DNA of 64,000 bases from Pseudomonadota bacterium (GTDB lineage Bacteria; Pseudomonadota; Alphaproteobacteria; Geminicoccales; Geminicoccaceae): contig JAUQQO010000040.1 of assembly GCA_030549795.1 (NCBI GenBank), forward strand, positions 23,430 to 87,429, written 5' to 3'. This document shows positions 24,930-34,352 of this stretch, piece by piece (within the stretch, counting starts at the first letter, position 1; each line of letters begins with the position of its first letter). Below the pieces are notes generated by a model, which had not been told where the DNA came from, ran no database searches, and saw only the letters and a list, made by a program, of their open reading frames with translations. Both the position numbers and the translations under genes were made by a program.

Positions 24930-25690
24930 GGTCCGCTCCCGACATTGCCGCGCGAACGCCGCCCATCCGGAAGGAACCCGTAAACGCCCTCATCCGCATA
25001 AAAGCGTCGATGGTGGCGATGGGAACGGCGCAAGATGGGAGCCAAGGCCCAACCGGCAACGAAGCCACCGATGTGGGCCCACCAGGCGACCCCACCGACG
25101 TCCGGGGCCGCTTGGAGCGTGAGAAGTCCCGGAATGATCTGGGAGAAGAACCAGAAGGCAGCAAACACCAAGGCCGGAACTTCGACGAAGAACGGTATGA
25201 ACAGGACTGGGATCACCATCACGAGGCGAGCACGCGGAAACATCCTTGCGTAGGCTCCGATCACTCCGGCAATCGCCCCCGAAGCGCCGACCGCCGGTAC
25301 GGTCGAGCTCGCGTTCACGACCGCATGCGCAAGGCCTGCAAAGAGACCACAGGCGAAATAAAACAGAAGGTAGCGCCGAGTTCCCAAACGGTCTTCGATC
25401 GCCGGTCCGAATACCAAGAGTGTCCACATGTTCATAAGCAAATGTAAAAATCCACCGTGTAAGAACATATGGGTTACGAATACCCGATAATCCCAAAGAT
25501 CCGGCGGACGACGAATCGCGAGATGTCCGAAGAAACGAGCCGGCACCAGTCCATGCTCGAAGAGAAAGCGCTCGAAAACGCGCGGCGGCAATGCGGCTTC
25601 GAAGAGGTACACGAACACGCAGATCGCGATCACCGCCCAGGTGAGGAAAGGCGGAAAGCGCCTCGCGACGGTATCGCGGACTGGAAGCAC
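24920..25690 (-). CDS. Rhomboid-family intramembrane serine protease
   Basis: A 256-residue membrane protein with about six helices. The rhomboid signatures are present: FLHGGFLHLLMNMWTL in the second helix, the catalytic Ser in VGASGAIAGVIGAY, and the catalytic His in WAHIGGFVAGWAL. Rhomboids cleave transmembrane segments within the bilayer. The C-terminal tail is basic and His-rich (RRSHRHHRRF). The start is GTG. It is cotranscribed with the SDH-type protease downstream. Confidence 0.93.
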   Translation of the reverse strand: MLPVRDTVARRFPPFLTWAVIAICVFVYLFEAALPPRVFERFLFEHGLVPARFFGHLAIRRPPDLWDYRVFVTHMFLHGGFLHLLMNMWTLLVFGPAIEDRLGTRRYLLFYFACGLFAGLAHAVVNASSTVPAVGASGAIAGVIGAYARMFPRARLVMVIPVLFIPFFVEVPALVFAAFWFFSQIIPGLLTLQAAPDVGGVAWWAHIGGFVAGWALAPILRRSHRHHRRFYADEGVYGFLPDGRRSRGNVGSGPWG

Positions 25691-26101
25691 AGATCCTCCA
25701 AAGCCGGCGAGCGTCCAAGCATGCCGGGACAGCGCAAGGCAAAGCCTTTAGCAGGGGCGCAGAAAGGCGTGAACCCGCGCGCTTAACTCGGACGCCTCGG
25801 AGCTTTGATATCGGTCGGTGCGAAGGCGAGGATTGCGAAGGCGAGGATAGAGCGTCGAGCTCCACGGCAAGCGGGCCGCAGCCCGTCTGCAGGCCCAACA
25901 GCGCCAAAGGGCGTGATCGCCAACAGGCTAGCGTGGGCTGCGATCGCCGGTGGCGTGGGCGATCTCTCGCTTGAGGCGAGGCCTTTAGGTGCGCCATCGA
26001 GCGGGCGCATCGTCGCGCCCTAGGGTGAGTGGTTGTGGCCTTCCCTTCGATCGTGCTAGCCACAGCCGCGGTCGGTTCGGTCCTCGCGGGGGAAGGACGC
26101 G
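25691..26101 (+). other. 411-base intergenic region
   Basis: This lies between the rhomboid start (minus) and the glycosyltransferase start (plus), so it should hold two divergent promoters. It contains a 15-base tandem duplication at 25819-25848. Open frames here are low-complexity shadows. The glycosyltransferase ATG has a GGAAGGA ribosome site at the right end. I see no RNA gene. Confidence 0.5.
25819..25848. repeat. 15-base perfect tandem duplication
   Basis: TGCGAAGGCGAGGAT occurs twice in direct succession (25819-25833 and 25834-25848). It is intergenic and only two copies long, so a slippage event is the simplest reading. Confidence 0.9.
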
Positions 26102-27004
26102 ATGAAGCCCTGCGTCTTCGTCCATACCAATCACAAGCAGTATATCGGTGCGCTGGTTTCGGCCTATTCGATGAAGCGCAACTCGCGCTCGCCCGAAGCG
26201 TTCGACGTGCGATTGATCGAACACGCCACCTACAAAGAGTTCTTCGACCGTTATGAAGGGCGCGAGTACCGGCGGGACGGCTCCACCCGGCGTTGGCTCA
26301 ACGACGATCTGCAATCCTTTACCCCGCTGCGCTTTAAGCCGCCGGAGCTCATGGGCTACCAGGGGCGGGCGGTGGTGGTCGACCCCGACGTCTTCGCCGT
26401 TCAGGATGTCTTCGAGCTGCTGTCGCGCGACATGCAGGGTAAGGCTATCTTGTGCCGCATGCGCGGCTCGGGGCCGTTCGCGCACTTCGCGTCGAGCGTG
26501 ATGCTCCTGGACTGCGCGAAACTTACGCATTGGAAGATGGAAGAGGATTTCGACAAACTCTTCCGTATGGAGCGCGACTACAAGGATTGGATGAATCTCG
26601 AGTACGAGAACAAATCCACGATTGGTCTGTTCGAGCCCGAGTGGAACGACTTCGACAAATTGACGCCTAAGACCAAAATGCTGCACAACACCCGTCGCAT
26701 GACCCAGCCTTGGAAGACCGGCTTGCCGGTCGACTTCGTGCCTGCGGAGCGTTCCTACATTCCGGGTCTCGCGTTTCTCAAGCGGGCTCGTCGCAAGCTC
26801 TTCGGCGAGTACGCCTTCCTCGGTCGCTACAAGCCGCATCCGGACAGTAAGCAAGAGCAATATTTCTTCGGACTTCTGCGCGAGTGTCTCGAGAAAGGCA
26901 TCGTCGACGAAGCCCTTCTCAAAGAACACATGGCCCGCAACCATATCCGCCACGACGCGCTCGAACTGGTCGAGCGCGTCCCTGAGTTACCGAAAGCCGC
27001 GTGA
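26102..27004 (+). CDS. GT-A-like glycosyltransferase
   Basis: A 300-residue soluble protein. The opening [27 protein letters not shown] and the later [18 protein letters not shown], with a DxD-like metal motif (DPD), resemble GT-A glycosyltransferases of the GT8 type; [15 protein letters not shown] near the end supports this. The donor and acceptor are unknown. It overlaps rph by four bases (GTGA), so it is probably co-translated with the RNA- and nucleotide-processing genes rph and rdgB, with no obvious shared pathway. The ATG has a GGAAGGA ribosome site. Confidence 0.65.
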   Translation: MKPCVFVHTNHKQYIGALVSAYSMKRNSRSPEAFDVRLIEHATYKEFFDRYEGREYRRDGSTRRWLNDDLQSFTPLRFKPPELMGYQGRAVVVDPDVFAVQDVFELLSRDMQGKAILCRMRGSGPFAHFASSVMLLDCAKLTHWKMEEDFDKLFRMERDYKDWMNLEYENKSTIGLFEPEWNDFDKLTPKTKMLHNTRRMTQPWKTGLPVDFVPAERSYIPGLAFLKRARRKLFGEYAFLGRYKPHPDSKQEQYFFGLLRECLEKGIVDEALLKEHMARNHIRHDALELVERVPELPKAA

Positions 27005-27729
27005 GCTTCGTCCGCCCCTCCGGTCGCCGTGTCGATGAGCTCCGCCCGGTCAGCCTCGAGCCGGGCTGGAGCCGTCATGCCGAAGGCTCGTGCCTCGTGC
27101 GCATGGGCCATACGGTAGTCTTGTGCACGGCCAGCGTTGAAGAAAAGGTGCCATCATTCCTGCGCAACACCGGAAGAGGCTGGGTGACCGCCGAATATGG
27201 GATGCTGCCGCGCGCCACCGCGACCCGCAGCGAACGCGAGGCGGCGCGCGGTCGCCAGTCGGGGCGGACGCTCGAGATCCAGCGCCTGATCGGCCGCAGT
27301 CTTCGCGCCGTGACCGACCTCGAGCTCTTGGGCGAGCGGCAGATCACCATCGACTGCGACGTCCTGCAGGCGGATGGCGGCACGCGCTGTGCGGCGATCA
27401 CCGGCGGCTACATCGCCTTGCACCAGGCGCTTACGCTGCTCGTGCGGCGGGGCGAGCTGCCGCGACTGCCCTTGCGCGAGCCGGTGGCAGCGGTTTCCTG
27501 TGGCGTCGTTGAGGATACAGCTTTGCTCGACCTCGACTATGCCGAAGACAGCATCGCCAAGGCGGACGGCAACTTCGTCCTCTCGGCATCCGGCGGCGTG
27601 GTCGAGATCCAGCTCACGGCCGAGGATCTGCCGCTTTCTGAGCCGCAGGTTGCCGAGCTGCGCGCGCTCGCCGAGCGCGGTATCGCGCGGCTCATCGAGT
27701 TACAACGCGAGGCGATCGCCAGACTGTGA
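27001..27729 (+). CDS. rph: Ribonuclease PH
   Basis: A 242-residue phosphorolytic exoribonuclease that trims the 3' ends of tRNA precursors with phosphate. Family motifs include [19 protein letters not shown], the loop [32 protein letters not shown] and the catalytic-site [18 protein letters not shown]. It should form a hexamer. The GTG start overlaps the stop of the upstream glycosyltransferase; its own stop overlaps the rdgB start (GTGA). The rph-rdgB pair is common in alphaproteobacteria. Confidence 0.97.
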   Translation: MSFVRPSGRRVDELRPVSLEPGWSRHAEGSCLVRMGHTVVLCTASVEEKVPSFLRNTGRGWVTAEYGMLPRATATRSEREAARGRQSGRTLEIQRLIGRSLRAVTDLELLGERQITIDCDVLQADGGTRCAAITGGYIALHQALTLLVRRGELPRLPLREPVAAVSCGVVEDTALLDLDYAEDSIAKADGNFVLSASGGVVEIQLTAEDLPLSEPQVAELRALAERGIARLIELQREAIARL

Positions 27730-28376
27730 GCGAGACGCCCCGACGCTTTGTCGGCGACCGGCTGTTGGTCGCCACCCACAATTCCGGCAAGCTCGCGGAG
27801 TTCCGCGCGCTCCTCGAGCCGCTCGGCATCCGTGTGGTGGGAGCGGGCGAACTCGGTCTTGCAGCACCCGCGGAGACCGGCACGACCTTCCTCGACAATG
27901 CCCGGCTTAAGGCCCTCGCAGCGGCACGCGCGAGCGGTCTGCCGGCGCTTGCGGACGACAGTGGGCTCGTCGTCTACGCCTTGGACGGTGCGCCCGGGCT
28001 CGCTACTGCCGATTGGGCAGGGCCCGAGCGTGACTTCGCCAAGGCCATGCGCAGGGTACGCGATGCCCTGGCAGCACGCTTCGGCAGCATCGAGCGCGTG
28101 GATCGTCGTGCCGCCTTCGTGGCCGCCATCTGCCTCGCTTGGCCGGATGGGCATGTGGAGTGCGCGGAAGGCCGGGTCGAGGGCGAGATCGCGCCAGAGC
28201 CGCGCGGCAGCGGCGGGTTCGGCTATGACCCACTGTTCATACCCGAAGGCGAGAACCGTACCTTCGGCGAGATGCTGGCGTACGAGAAAGAGGCGCTCTC
28301 GCATCGGGCGAAGGCGATGCGCAGGTTGCTCGCCCGGTGTTTTGTGCGTGATGAAGAGCAACCGCGGCGCGCGTAA
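27726..28376 (+). CDS. rdgB: dITP/XTP pyrophosphatase (RdgB/HAM1)
   Basis: A 216-residue house-cleaning enzyme that hydrolyses dITP, ITP and XTP to monophosphates so that deaminated purines are not incorporated into DNA or RNA. Motifs: [18 protein letters not shown] near residue 15, [32 protein letters not shown], and [15 protein letters not shown] in the C-terminal half. The GTG start overlaps the rph stop. The tRNA-Ala gene follows after about 80 bases. Confidence 0.96.
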   Translation: MSETPRRFVGDRLLVATHNSGKLAEFRALLEPLGIRVVGAGELGLAAPAETGTTFLDNARLKALAAARASGLPALADDSGLVVYALDGAPGLATADWAGPERDFAKAMRRVRDALAARFGSIERVDRRAAFVAAICLAWPDGHVECAEGRVEGEIAPEPRGSGGFGYDPLFIPEGENRTFGEMLAYEKEALSHRAKAMRRLLARCFVRDEEQPRRA

Positions 28377-28456
28377 GGCCGCGAATGCCGCCTCGGCGTC
28401 ATGACGCGCACTTCGGGGATTGCGCACAGCCGCGCGAACTGACATCTGTGCGCTTG

Positions 28457-28532
28457 GGGGCCGTAGCTCAGTTGGGAGAGCACCTGCTTTGCAAGCAGGG
28501 GGTCGGGGGTTCGAGTCCCCTCGGCTCCACCA
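28457..28532 (+). tRNA. tRNA-Ala (anticodon TGC)
   Basis: A 76-base cloverleaf with acceptor stem GGGGCCG/CGGCTCC, a D-arm GCTCAGTTGGGAGAGC, anticodon stem CCTGC/GCAGG with loop TTTGCAA (anticodon TGC at 28490-28492), a T-arm with GGTTCGAGTCC, and encoded CCA at the 3' end. All stems pair; one G-U pair lies in the acceptor stem. It is a lone tRNA, not part of an rRNA operon in this window. Confidence 0.98.
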
Positions 28533-28566
28533 GCTCGATCACCCCGATCCACGCTTTTTTCGGACC

Positions 28567-28583
28567 GCCGATCGTCGGCTTTT
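28567..28583 (+). terminator. Intrinsic terminator after tRNA-Ala
   Basis: The stem GCCGA/TCGGC with loop TCG is followed at once by TTTT, 35 bases after the tRNA. It is short but correctly placed. On the other strand it lies just after the dctM stop. Confidence 0.55.
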
Positions 28584-28619
28584 CTGCTCGTGAGCGGAAT
28601 GGCAACCAGATAGCTCGGC

Positions 28620-29936
28620 TCATCCGACCCGCGGGCCCATCAAACGGTCCGGGAGCCAGGTGGCGAGCTCGGGAAAGATGCACAGGATCACCATCGCCAG
28701 CACCATGAGCAGCATGAAGGGCAAGGCGCCCTTGAGCACGGTGGTGAGCGGCACGTCGGGGGCGATGCCGTTGATCACGAAGAGGTTCAGGCCGACGGGC
28801 GGGGTGATGAGCCCGAGCTCCATGTTGAGGGTCAAGATCACGCCAAACCACACCGGGTCGAAGCCGGCATTGACGAGGATCGGCAGGATGATCGGTGTAG
28901 TCATGAGAATGATCGCAGCCGGCGGCAGAAAGCAGCCTGCGACGAGAAGCAAAATATTGATCCAGAAGAGCAGGACCCAGCGGTTGACTTCGAGGCTGGC
29001 GATCCACTGCGCGATCGACTGCGTCACGTAGAGGCTCGAGAGCATATAGCCGAAGAGCACTGACGTGGCGATGATCATGAGGATCATCGTCGATTCGCGG
29101 ATCGTCGCTTCGAAGATCGGCCACAGCTCCTGCGGTCGCCACATCCGATAGACGAGCACAACCAGCAGCAAGCAAAGGACTGCACCGACCCCGGCAGCTT
29201 CGGACGGGGTGGCGATGCCGCCGTAAAGCGCCCACACCACGCCCACGATGACTGCCACGAAGGGCAGGACGCGAGGCAAGAGCAAAACCCGCTCAAGGAG
29301 CGAAGGGCCGGGCCCGCTGGAACGCTTCTCGCCCCGCCACAGGCTCACAGCCACGGCCCAAAGCGCAAAGAGGCCAGTTAAGAGGAGCCCGGGGACAATT
29401 CCGGCAAGGAACAGCCGACCAATCGAGGTCTCGGAGGCGATGCCATAGAGGATCATCGTGATCGAGGGCGGGATCAATATCCCAAGTGTACCGCCCGCAG
29501 CGATCGCACCGGTCGCAAGATCGGCCGGGAAACCGCGCTTGCGCATCTCGGGGATGCCCATCTTGCCGATCGCAGCGCAGGTGGCCGGCGAGGACCCGGT
29601 CAGCGCAGCAAAGAGCGCACAGGCGCCGATATTGGCGACGACGAGATTGCCGGGGATGCGCCAAAGCCAGCGGGCGAGCGCTTCATAGAGATCGGCGCCG
29701 GCGCGCGAGGCGGCCACCGCCGCTCCCATGAGCACGAACATGGGGATGGAGACGAGGGTGAAATCGTTCAGACCAGCAAAGAGCGTGTCGGCAAGGTTGG
29801 CGAGCGCGATGGGACCCTCGAAGATTAAAAGAAAAGCGATCGCGACGAGTCCGAGGGCGAAGGCGACGGGTGTTCCCGTGGCGAGCACGAGAACGGTGAC
29901 GAGGCCGATGAGGGCTCCCAAGGCGAGCGGGCTCAC
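28620..29936 (-). CDS. TRAP transporter large permease (DctM)
   Basis: A 438-residue membrane protein with about 12 helices, the large subunit that carries out sodium-driven uptake. DctM family stretches include PMFVLMGAAVAASRAGADLYEAL, ALTGSSPATCAAIGKMGIPEM, GTLGILIPPSITMILYGI and MELGLITPPVGLNLFVING. The start overlaps the dctQ stop (ATGA). Together with dctQ and dctP it forms a complete TRAP system. The substrate is not shown by sequence. Confidence 0.95.
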   Translation of the reverse strand: MSPLALGALIGLVTVLVLATGTPVAFALGLVAIAFLLIFEGPIALANLADTLFAGLNDFTLVSIPMFVLMGAAVAASRAGADLYEALARWLWRIPGNLVVANIGACALFAALTGSSPATCAAIGKMGIPEMRKRGFPADLATGAIAAGGTLGILIPPSITMILYGIASETSIGRLFLAGIVPGLLLTGLFALWAVAVSLWRGEKRSSGPGPSLLERVLLLPRVLPFVAVIVGVVWALYGGIATPSEAAGVGAVLCLLLVVLVYRMWRPQELWPIFEATIRESTMILMIIATSVLFGYMLSSLYVTQSIAQWIASLEVNRWVLLFWINILLLVAGCFLPPAAIILMTTPIILPILVNAGFDPVWFGVILTLNMELGLITPPVGLNLFVINGIAPDVPLTTVLKGALPFMLLMVLAMVILCIFPELATWLPDRLMGPRVG

Positions 29937-30451
29937 GGTCCGACCTCATGCGGATTGCCGAACGCCGGCTTTCTTTCGGTCGCGATTTCCCAGAGCTCAG
30001 CAATGTACTGCAAGGTCAACAAGAGCGATCCCACGGGTAAGGAAAGATAGGGGATCCAAAGTCGCGCGCGCCACATGGTGCTGGTGCGCAAATCGAGACT
30101 AAAGGCCTCCCACCACCATTCGAGTGAGGTCACGAAAACGAGCAAACAGAAGACAAAGCCGAGCCCGCCTGCGATCATCCCGAGAGTGCGGCGGGCGCGG
30201 CCGCTTAGCCAGATCGGAACGAGTTCGACCACGACATGGCCGCGCACGATGAGGACATAGGGGGCGGCCAGGAAGGTTGCGGCGACGAGCGCGAATGTGA
30301 CGAACTCGTTCTGCCAGATCGCCGAGCGGCCGAGGCCGTGGCGGATCACGAGCATTTGGCAAATGACCGCGATCGCCGCCACGACCAGCCCGGCAGCGAT
30401 GAAGGCTGCGGCGCGCGAGAGCGCGCTCACGACACGGACGTAAGTCTCCAT
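29933..30451 (-). CDS. TRAP transporter small permease (DctQ)
   Basis: A 172-residue protein with four membrane helices. The DctQ core is visible around VICQMLVIRHGLGRSAIWQNEF, VLIVRGHVVVELVPIWLS and LWIPYLSLPVGSLLL. It pairs with DctM in the inner membrane. It lies between dctP (36 bases upstream) and dctM (four-base overlap). Confidence 0.92.
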   Translation of the reverse strand: METYVRVVSALSRAAAFIAAGLVVAAIAVICQMLVIRHGLGRSAIWQNEFVTFALVAATFLAAPYVLIVRGHVVVELVPIWLSGRARRTLGMIAGGLGFVFCLLVFVTSLEWWWEAFSLDLRTSTMWRARLWIPYLSLPVGSLLLTLQYIAELWEIATERKPAFGNPHEVGP

Positions 30452-30487
30452 CGCGCGCGAGAACTTAGCGCTGCGCTCGGACGCGTA

Positions 30488-31474
30488 TCAGTTCACCGCG
30501 AGAGCTTTCTCGATTAAGGCTTTGCCGCCTGGTACCTGCTCAGAGAAGGTCTTGTACGAGGTCTGCCAAGCGATATCCCGCCACTTCTGCACTTGCTCAG
30601 GAGAAAGAGTGACGACTTTTTTACCTGCTTTCTGGAACGCTTCAACCATTTGTTCGTCGAGCTTTTTGCTCTCAGCGAAGAAGTAATCTTCGCTCTTTTT
30701 GGCGGCAGCGAGGAGAGCATCTTTCTGCTTAGCGTCAAGCCGCTCGAAGCTCCGTTTGGACATCAAAACGGGTTCGTACATGAACCAGAGCGCCGTGTCG
30801 CCCGGAGCCGTGATGCAGTCGATCTGCTCGTAGAGCCGGAAGGACACGAAGCTCGCCGTTGAGGTGTCGGTGGCATCGGCCACGCCGGTCTGCAGGGCGC
30901 TGTAGACCTCGTTGGAGGGGATCTGCACGATCGAGGCACCAGCACCCGCCCACATCTCGGCGAAGGTGGCGCCGGCTGAGCGGATCTTGAGCCCTTTGAC
31001 ATCGGCGGGCTCGAGAATGCATTTGCCCTTCGCGCCGAAGGCGCCGGCGAGCCAGGCGTCGGCCAGGACGATGATGCCTGCGTCTTCGATGATCTTCTTG
31101 ATTTCCTTCATGAAGGGCGAATCGTTGAGGCGCCGTGCGCGCTCGTGGCTCAACACCAGCCCGGGCATGAGGGTGGCCCCGAACTGGGGATGACGACCAG
31201 ATGCATAGTCGAGCGGAAAGGCCGAGATGTCGATCTGGCCTTTGAGCATCGCGTTCCACTGCTCAGTCGGCTTGACGAGAGAGGCGCCAGGATAGACTTT
31301 GATCGTAAGACCGACGTTGGCTTTTTCGACCTCGCGCGCGATGATCTGAACCATTTCGTCGCGAACGTCGCCTTTCCCGCCAGGGAATTGATGGCTCGCC
31401 TTCAGTTCGATTTGAGCGTTCGCACCTGCCGATGCGCAGACGAGACCCATCAGGACGAGCCAGGCTCTCCGCAT
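30488..31474 (-). CDS. TRAP transporter substrate-binding protein (DctP)
   Basis: A 328-residue periplasmic protein. The signal peptide ends near ASAGANA (about residue 20). The mature part opens IELKASHQFPGGKG; it contains VYPGASLVKPTEQW, the conserved carboxylate-binding Arg segment VKGLKIRSAG, and a C-terminal helix rich in Lys and Glu. The Arg points to an organic acid ligand, as is usual in this family, but amino acids or sugar acids also fit. A PsiE-like gene lies upstream on the same strand. Confidence 0.93.
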   Translation of the reverse strand: MRRAWLVLMGLVCASAGANAQIELKASHQFPGGKGDVRDEMVQIIAREVEKANVGLTIKVYPGASLVKPTEQWNAMLKGQIDISAFPLDYASGRHPQFGATLMPGLVLSHERARRLNDSPFMKEIKKIIEDAGIIVLADAWLAGAFGAKGKCILEPADVKGLKIRSAGATFAEMWAGAGASIVQIPSNEVYSALQTGVADATDTSTASFVSFRLYEQIDCITAPGDTALWFMYEPVLMSKRSFERLDAKQKDALLAAAKKSEDYFFAESKKLDEQMVEAFQKAGKKVVTLSPEQVQKWRDIAWQTSYKTFSEQVPGGKALIEKALAVN

Positions 31475-31512
31475 GTGCTGCCTCCCTCGACGTTACTCGC
31501 TGGCTTTGCTGC

Positions 31513-32061
31513 TTAGCGGCTCGATCCGGTTTTTTCTAGGCCAGAGAGAGCTGCTTCCGTCGTCGCGAAGCGGCGATCCTGTTCGCGCAAGGCCCAATAT
31601 ACCGCCCCCAGAGCCAAGAGCGCAGCAGCGAGCCCGAGAATCTTCGCTGCTTCTGTCGACTCGAGGTCCATGATGATCAATTTGCGCAAGATGGCGAGCA
31701 GGGCGAGTAGAACGACGGTGCGTGCCTGCACGATGCTCTGCCGGCGCTCCACCGCCACAAGCAAAGACCGCTTAAACTCGAGCGCGATGATTACAGTGAA
31801 GATCATGCCGAACACCCGCTGGAAAGCAGCATGTTCGGTCACGTCGAGTTGACCCTTGAGGACGAGGCTGATCATCACTTCGAGGATCAGGCTCCAGACC
31901 GCCGCCACGACGATGACCGCGATGACGACGGTGAGCACCACGACCATAGCGTGCTCGAATCGCTCGTAGAGACCGAGCACCCGCCAGTGGCCGCGTGCGG
32001 CATCCCATTCGCGACGCAAAAGACCGCCTCGATCCTCCCGCGTGCGTACCTCTGGTGTCAT
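31513..32061 (-). CDS. PsiE-family membrane protein
   Basis: A 182-residue protein with four predicted membrane helices. The pattern FEHAMVVVLTVVIAVIVVAAV, VFGMIFTVIIALEF and ARTVVLLALLAILRKLIIMDL [each within a helix] matches the phosphate-starvation-inducible PsiE family, whose function is unknown. The open frame reaches 32088, but the ATG at 32061 overlaps the stop of the Opg-like gene (ATGA) and gives the normal length. It lies between an OpgG/D-like gene and dctP, both on the same strand. Confidence 0.8.
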   Translation of the reverse strand: MTPEVRTREDRGGLLRREWDAARGHWRVLGLYERFEHAMVVVLTVVIAVIVVAAVWSLILEVMISLVLKGQLDVTEHAAFQRVFGMIFTVIIALEFKRSLLVAVERRQSIVQARTVVLLALLAILRKLIIMDLESTEAAKILGLAAALLALGAVYWALREQDRRFATTEAALSGLEKTGSSR

Positions 32062-33629
32062 CCGGCTGCTCCCGGTCGCAGCTGCCACAGCCAGGTTTCC
32101 GAAAGCGCGCGATCGGCGAGCCGCAGATAGCTGCGCAGCTCGACCGGCTCGGGGCCAGGGGCGTTGAGGTCGAAAACGATCCGCAGGCGCCGGGTTCCCG
32201 GTACCGGTTCCACCATCACCTGCAAGAGCGTGCCGCGGCTCGCGCTCACTACCGGCTCCGGAAGCGTCCCCTCGGGCAGAGCGTCCAGCGCCCGGCCCGC
32301 GAACTCAACGACGATGCGGAAGATATCGCGCGCGCGTGGCTTGCCCGGTTCGTTGCCGCGCCCGATCCGAGTGGCGGTAACCTGCGCAAGGCCGCGCGGG
32401 GCATAGGGGTCCTCGGCGAGCCAGAACAGGCGATAGCGCCAGCTGCCTTCACCACCGGCGGGCGGTGGCTCGCGCGGAACCCACATCGCGACGATGTTGT
32501 CGTGGATCTCGTGGTCGGTCGGAATTTCCACCAGCTGGACGGCCCCCTCTCCCCAGGGGTGCAGGGGCTCGACCCAGGCCGAGGGCCGACGGTCGAAGCG
32601 TACACCATCGAGATAGTGCTCGACGTCGCGGTCACGCTGGAGGAGTCCGAAACCTTTGGGATCACGATCGAGAAAGCTCGAAACGACCACTGTTTCGGGA
32701 TTGTTCAAGGGGCGCCAGATGCGCTCGCCGGCCCCGGTCCAGATCGCAAGCCCATCCGAATCGTGGACCTCTGGTCGCCAGTCGAGCCAACGGCTCTCGC
32801 CATATTCGGCATACCAGAACATCGAGGTGAGTGGCGCGATGCCGAGTCGGCGCACCCGACGACGAAAGAACAGGTGCGCTTCCACCTCCATCTCCACGCC
32901 AGCGCCGCGCCAGGCACGGAAACGGAAAGCTCCGGAAAGCGATGGTCCGTCGAGCAAGGCGTCGATCACGACCGGGTCCTCGACCGCGATCGCCGGATGC
33001 AGCCAAAAGGCAGTGAACGCAGGAAACTCCTCGCCTTCAGGCTCGGCTGTATCGACCGCCACACCGCGCGCTGAAAGACCATAGTAACCGAGCTCGCCGA
33101 TCGCGCGGAAATAGGAGGCGCCTAGGAATGCGAGCCAGTCCTGTCGCGGCCAATCGGGCCGCGCGCGCGATTCGTGGATGCGGAAACCGGCATGGCCGGC
33201 CTCGCTACCGAGCCGGCGCCAGGGGCTGTCAGGTGGGCTCGTATAGTGCGCGGGATCGAAGAGCACGGGGCGCGCGCGGTCCCCCTCGACGAGGTGGATC
33301 GCCACCGGATGCGGGAAGAAGCGGCCCAAGGGGAAAAAGGTGACGGGATAGCGACCAGGACCTTCAGCCCACAGAGCGAGCTCGGGGCGAAAGCGGATGG
33401 CGCCGTGGCGCTCATAGTCGATCTCGGCGACCGTCTCGGGTGCCGGCCGCGGCAGCGGTTGAAAGGCTTCGCGGGCACGGGCGCGCGCTTGCGCGCGAAG
33501 TTGCTCGAAGGCGTAAGGGCGCGCTTCGCCCAGAGGTGGGGCGGCAGAGGACCGCCTCGTCGCTACCGCGAGGAGCGCGCAGAGGCCGCCCGTGAGCTTG
33601 AGGATCGTTCGACGCGGGAAACCGCTCAC
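32058..33629 (-). CDS. OpgG/OpgD-family periplasmic glucan biosynthesis protein
   Basis: A 523-residue exported protein. The N-terminus has a twin-arginine-type signal (RRTILKLTGG near residue 6, cleavage near SSAAP), as in OpgD. The beta-sandwich OpgG domain follows: YERHGAIRFRPELALWAEG, VTFFPLGRFF, SSYFR-like GASYFRAIGELGYYGLSARG, and APLTSMFWYAEYG with RPEVHDSDGLAIWTG. OpgG/D proteins shape osmoregulated periplasmic glucans, and some are beta-glucan hydrolases. No opgH glucosyltransferase lies in the window. GTG start overlaps the DUF1028 stop. Confidence 0.92.
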   Translation of the reverse strand: MSGFPRRTILKLTGGLCALLAVATRRSSAAPPLGEARPYAFEQLRAQARARAREAFQPLPRPAPETVAEIDYERHGAIRFRPELALWAEGPGRYPVTFFPLGRFFPHPVAIHLVEGDRARPVLFDPAHYTSPPDSPWRRLGSEAGHAGFRIHESRARPDWPRQDWLAFLGASYFRAIGELGYYGLSARGVAVDTAEPEGEEFPAFTAFWLHPAIAVEDPVVIDALLDGPSLSGAFRFRAWRGAGVEMEVEAHLFFRRRVRRLGIAPLTSMFWYAEYGESRWLDWRPEVHDSDGLAIWTGAGERIWRPLNNPETVVVSSFLDRDPKGFGLLQRDRDVEHYLDGVRFDRRPSAWVEPLHPWGEGAVQLVEIPTDHEIHDNIVAMWVPREPPPAGGEGSWRYRLFWLAEDPYAPRGLAQVTATRIGRGNEPGKPRARDIFRIVVEFAGRALDALPEGTLPEPVVSASRGTLLQVMVEPVPGTRRLRIVFDLNAPGPEPVELRSYLRLADRALSETWLWQLRPGAAG

Positions 33630-34339
33630 AGCTCTGAACCTTCCGGCTGCCAGGTCGCGATGCGCCGTTCGATCTCGGCACGATCGAAGATCCCCGGATC
33701 GCGCTCGTGCTGTGGGAAGATGCTCGCCAAGGCCAAAAAGCGTTCTCTTGCGACCCGGTAGAGCCGCTCCAGCTCGTCTAAAGGCTCGGGGTGGTCATCG
33801 ACGCGCAGCGAAAGCCGAGGCCAGGGCTCACGCCCGTGGACGAGAATGGCAGCGGATTGTTTACCGCGCCGGTCGCCTCCTGCTGCTTCTCCCGCTCGCA
33901 TCGCGGCGATCAGCCGCGCAACCAGCGGCAGATCCTGCCGAGCCAGCCAGGTGGACAAGGTCGCTTCGAGCACCTGCGGGCCGGCGAGCAGGTTGCCGGC
34001 GAGCGAGACGTCGCGGTCAGCGAGATGGCCGCACCACTCGATACACGCGGCCCCCGTCCAGCGCGCCGCGCGACCGTCGGCATCCATAAGATGAAGCTGG
34101 CGGTGTTCGCGGCCGGGATCGAGGCCGACGAGGGTCGCTACCGCCATCTCGGGGGCTACGCCTTCAGCCAAAAGGCGCAATCCGCGAGGTCCATAGGTCG
34201 GGTTGACGAGCGCCTGGGTGGCCACCGCCCCGTGCGGGGAGGCGTACGGGACGAGGGCGCCGACCGCGAAGAAGCGCGAGGCTACAGCGATCCCGAAAAG
34301 ACCCGTGCGCTGATCGCGGACGATGATCGACCAAGTCAT
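33626..34339 (-). CDS. DUF1028 protein (predicted Ntn-hydrolase fold)
   Basis: A 237-residue protein of the DUF1028 family. The N-terminus TWSIIVRDQRTGLFGIAVASRFFAVG [first part TWSIIVRDQRTGLFGIAV] and the following GAVATQALVNPTYGPRGLRLL are diagnostic. As far as I recall, a solved DUF1028 structure has an Ntn-hydrolase-like fold; the enzymatic reaction is unknown. The C-terminal third contains a peptidoglycan-like short domain found in some members (LRVDDHPEPLDELERLYRV). It sits 13 bases after the gamma-glutamyltransferase-like gene, a frequent association, and overlaps the Opg gene. Confidence 0.85.
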   Translation of the reverse strand: MTWSIIVRDQRTGLFGIAVASRFFAVGALVPYASPHGAVATQALVNPTYGPRGLRLLAEGVAPEMAVATLVGLDPGREHRQLHLMDADGRAARWTGAACIEWCGHLADRDVSLAGNLLAGPQVLEATLSTWLARQDLPLVARLIAAMRAGEAAGGDRRGKQSAAILVHGREPWPRLSLRVDDHPEPLDELERLYRVARERFLALASIFPQHERDPGIFDRAEIERRIATWQPEGSEL

Positions 34340-34352
34340 GGCACGAGCCTCG

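Noticed and set aside
25783-26010. 75-residue minus-strand frame with repeated ILAFA
   Set aside because: The repeat reflects the 15-base tandem duplication; no ribosome site or family.
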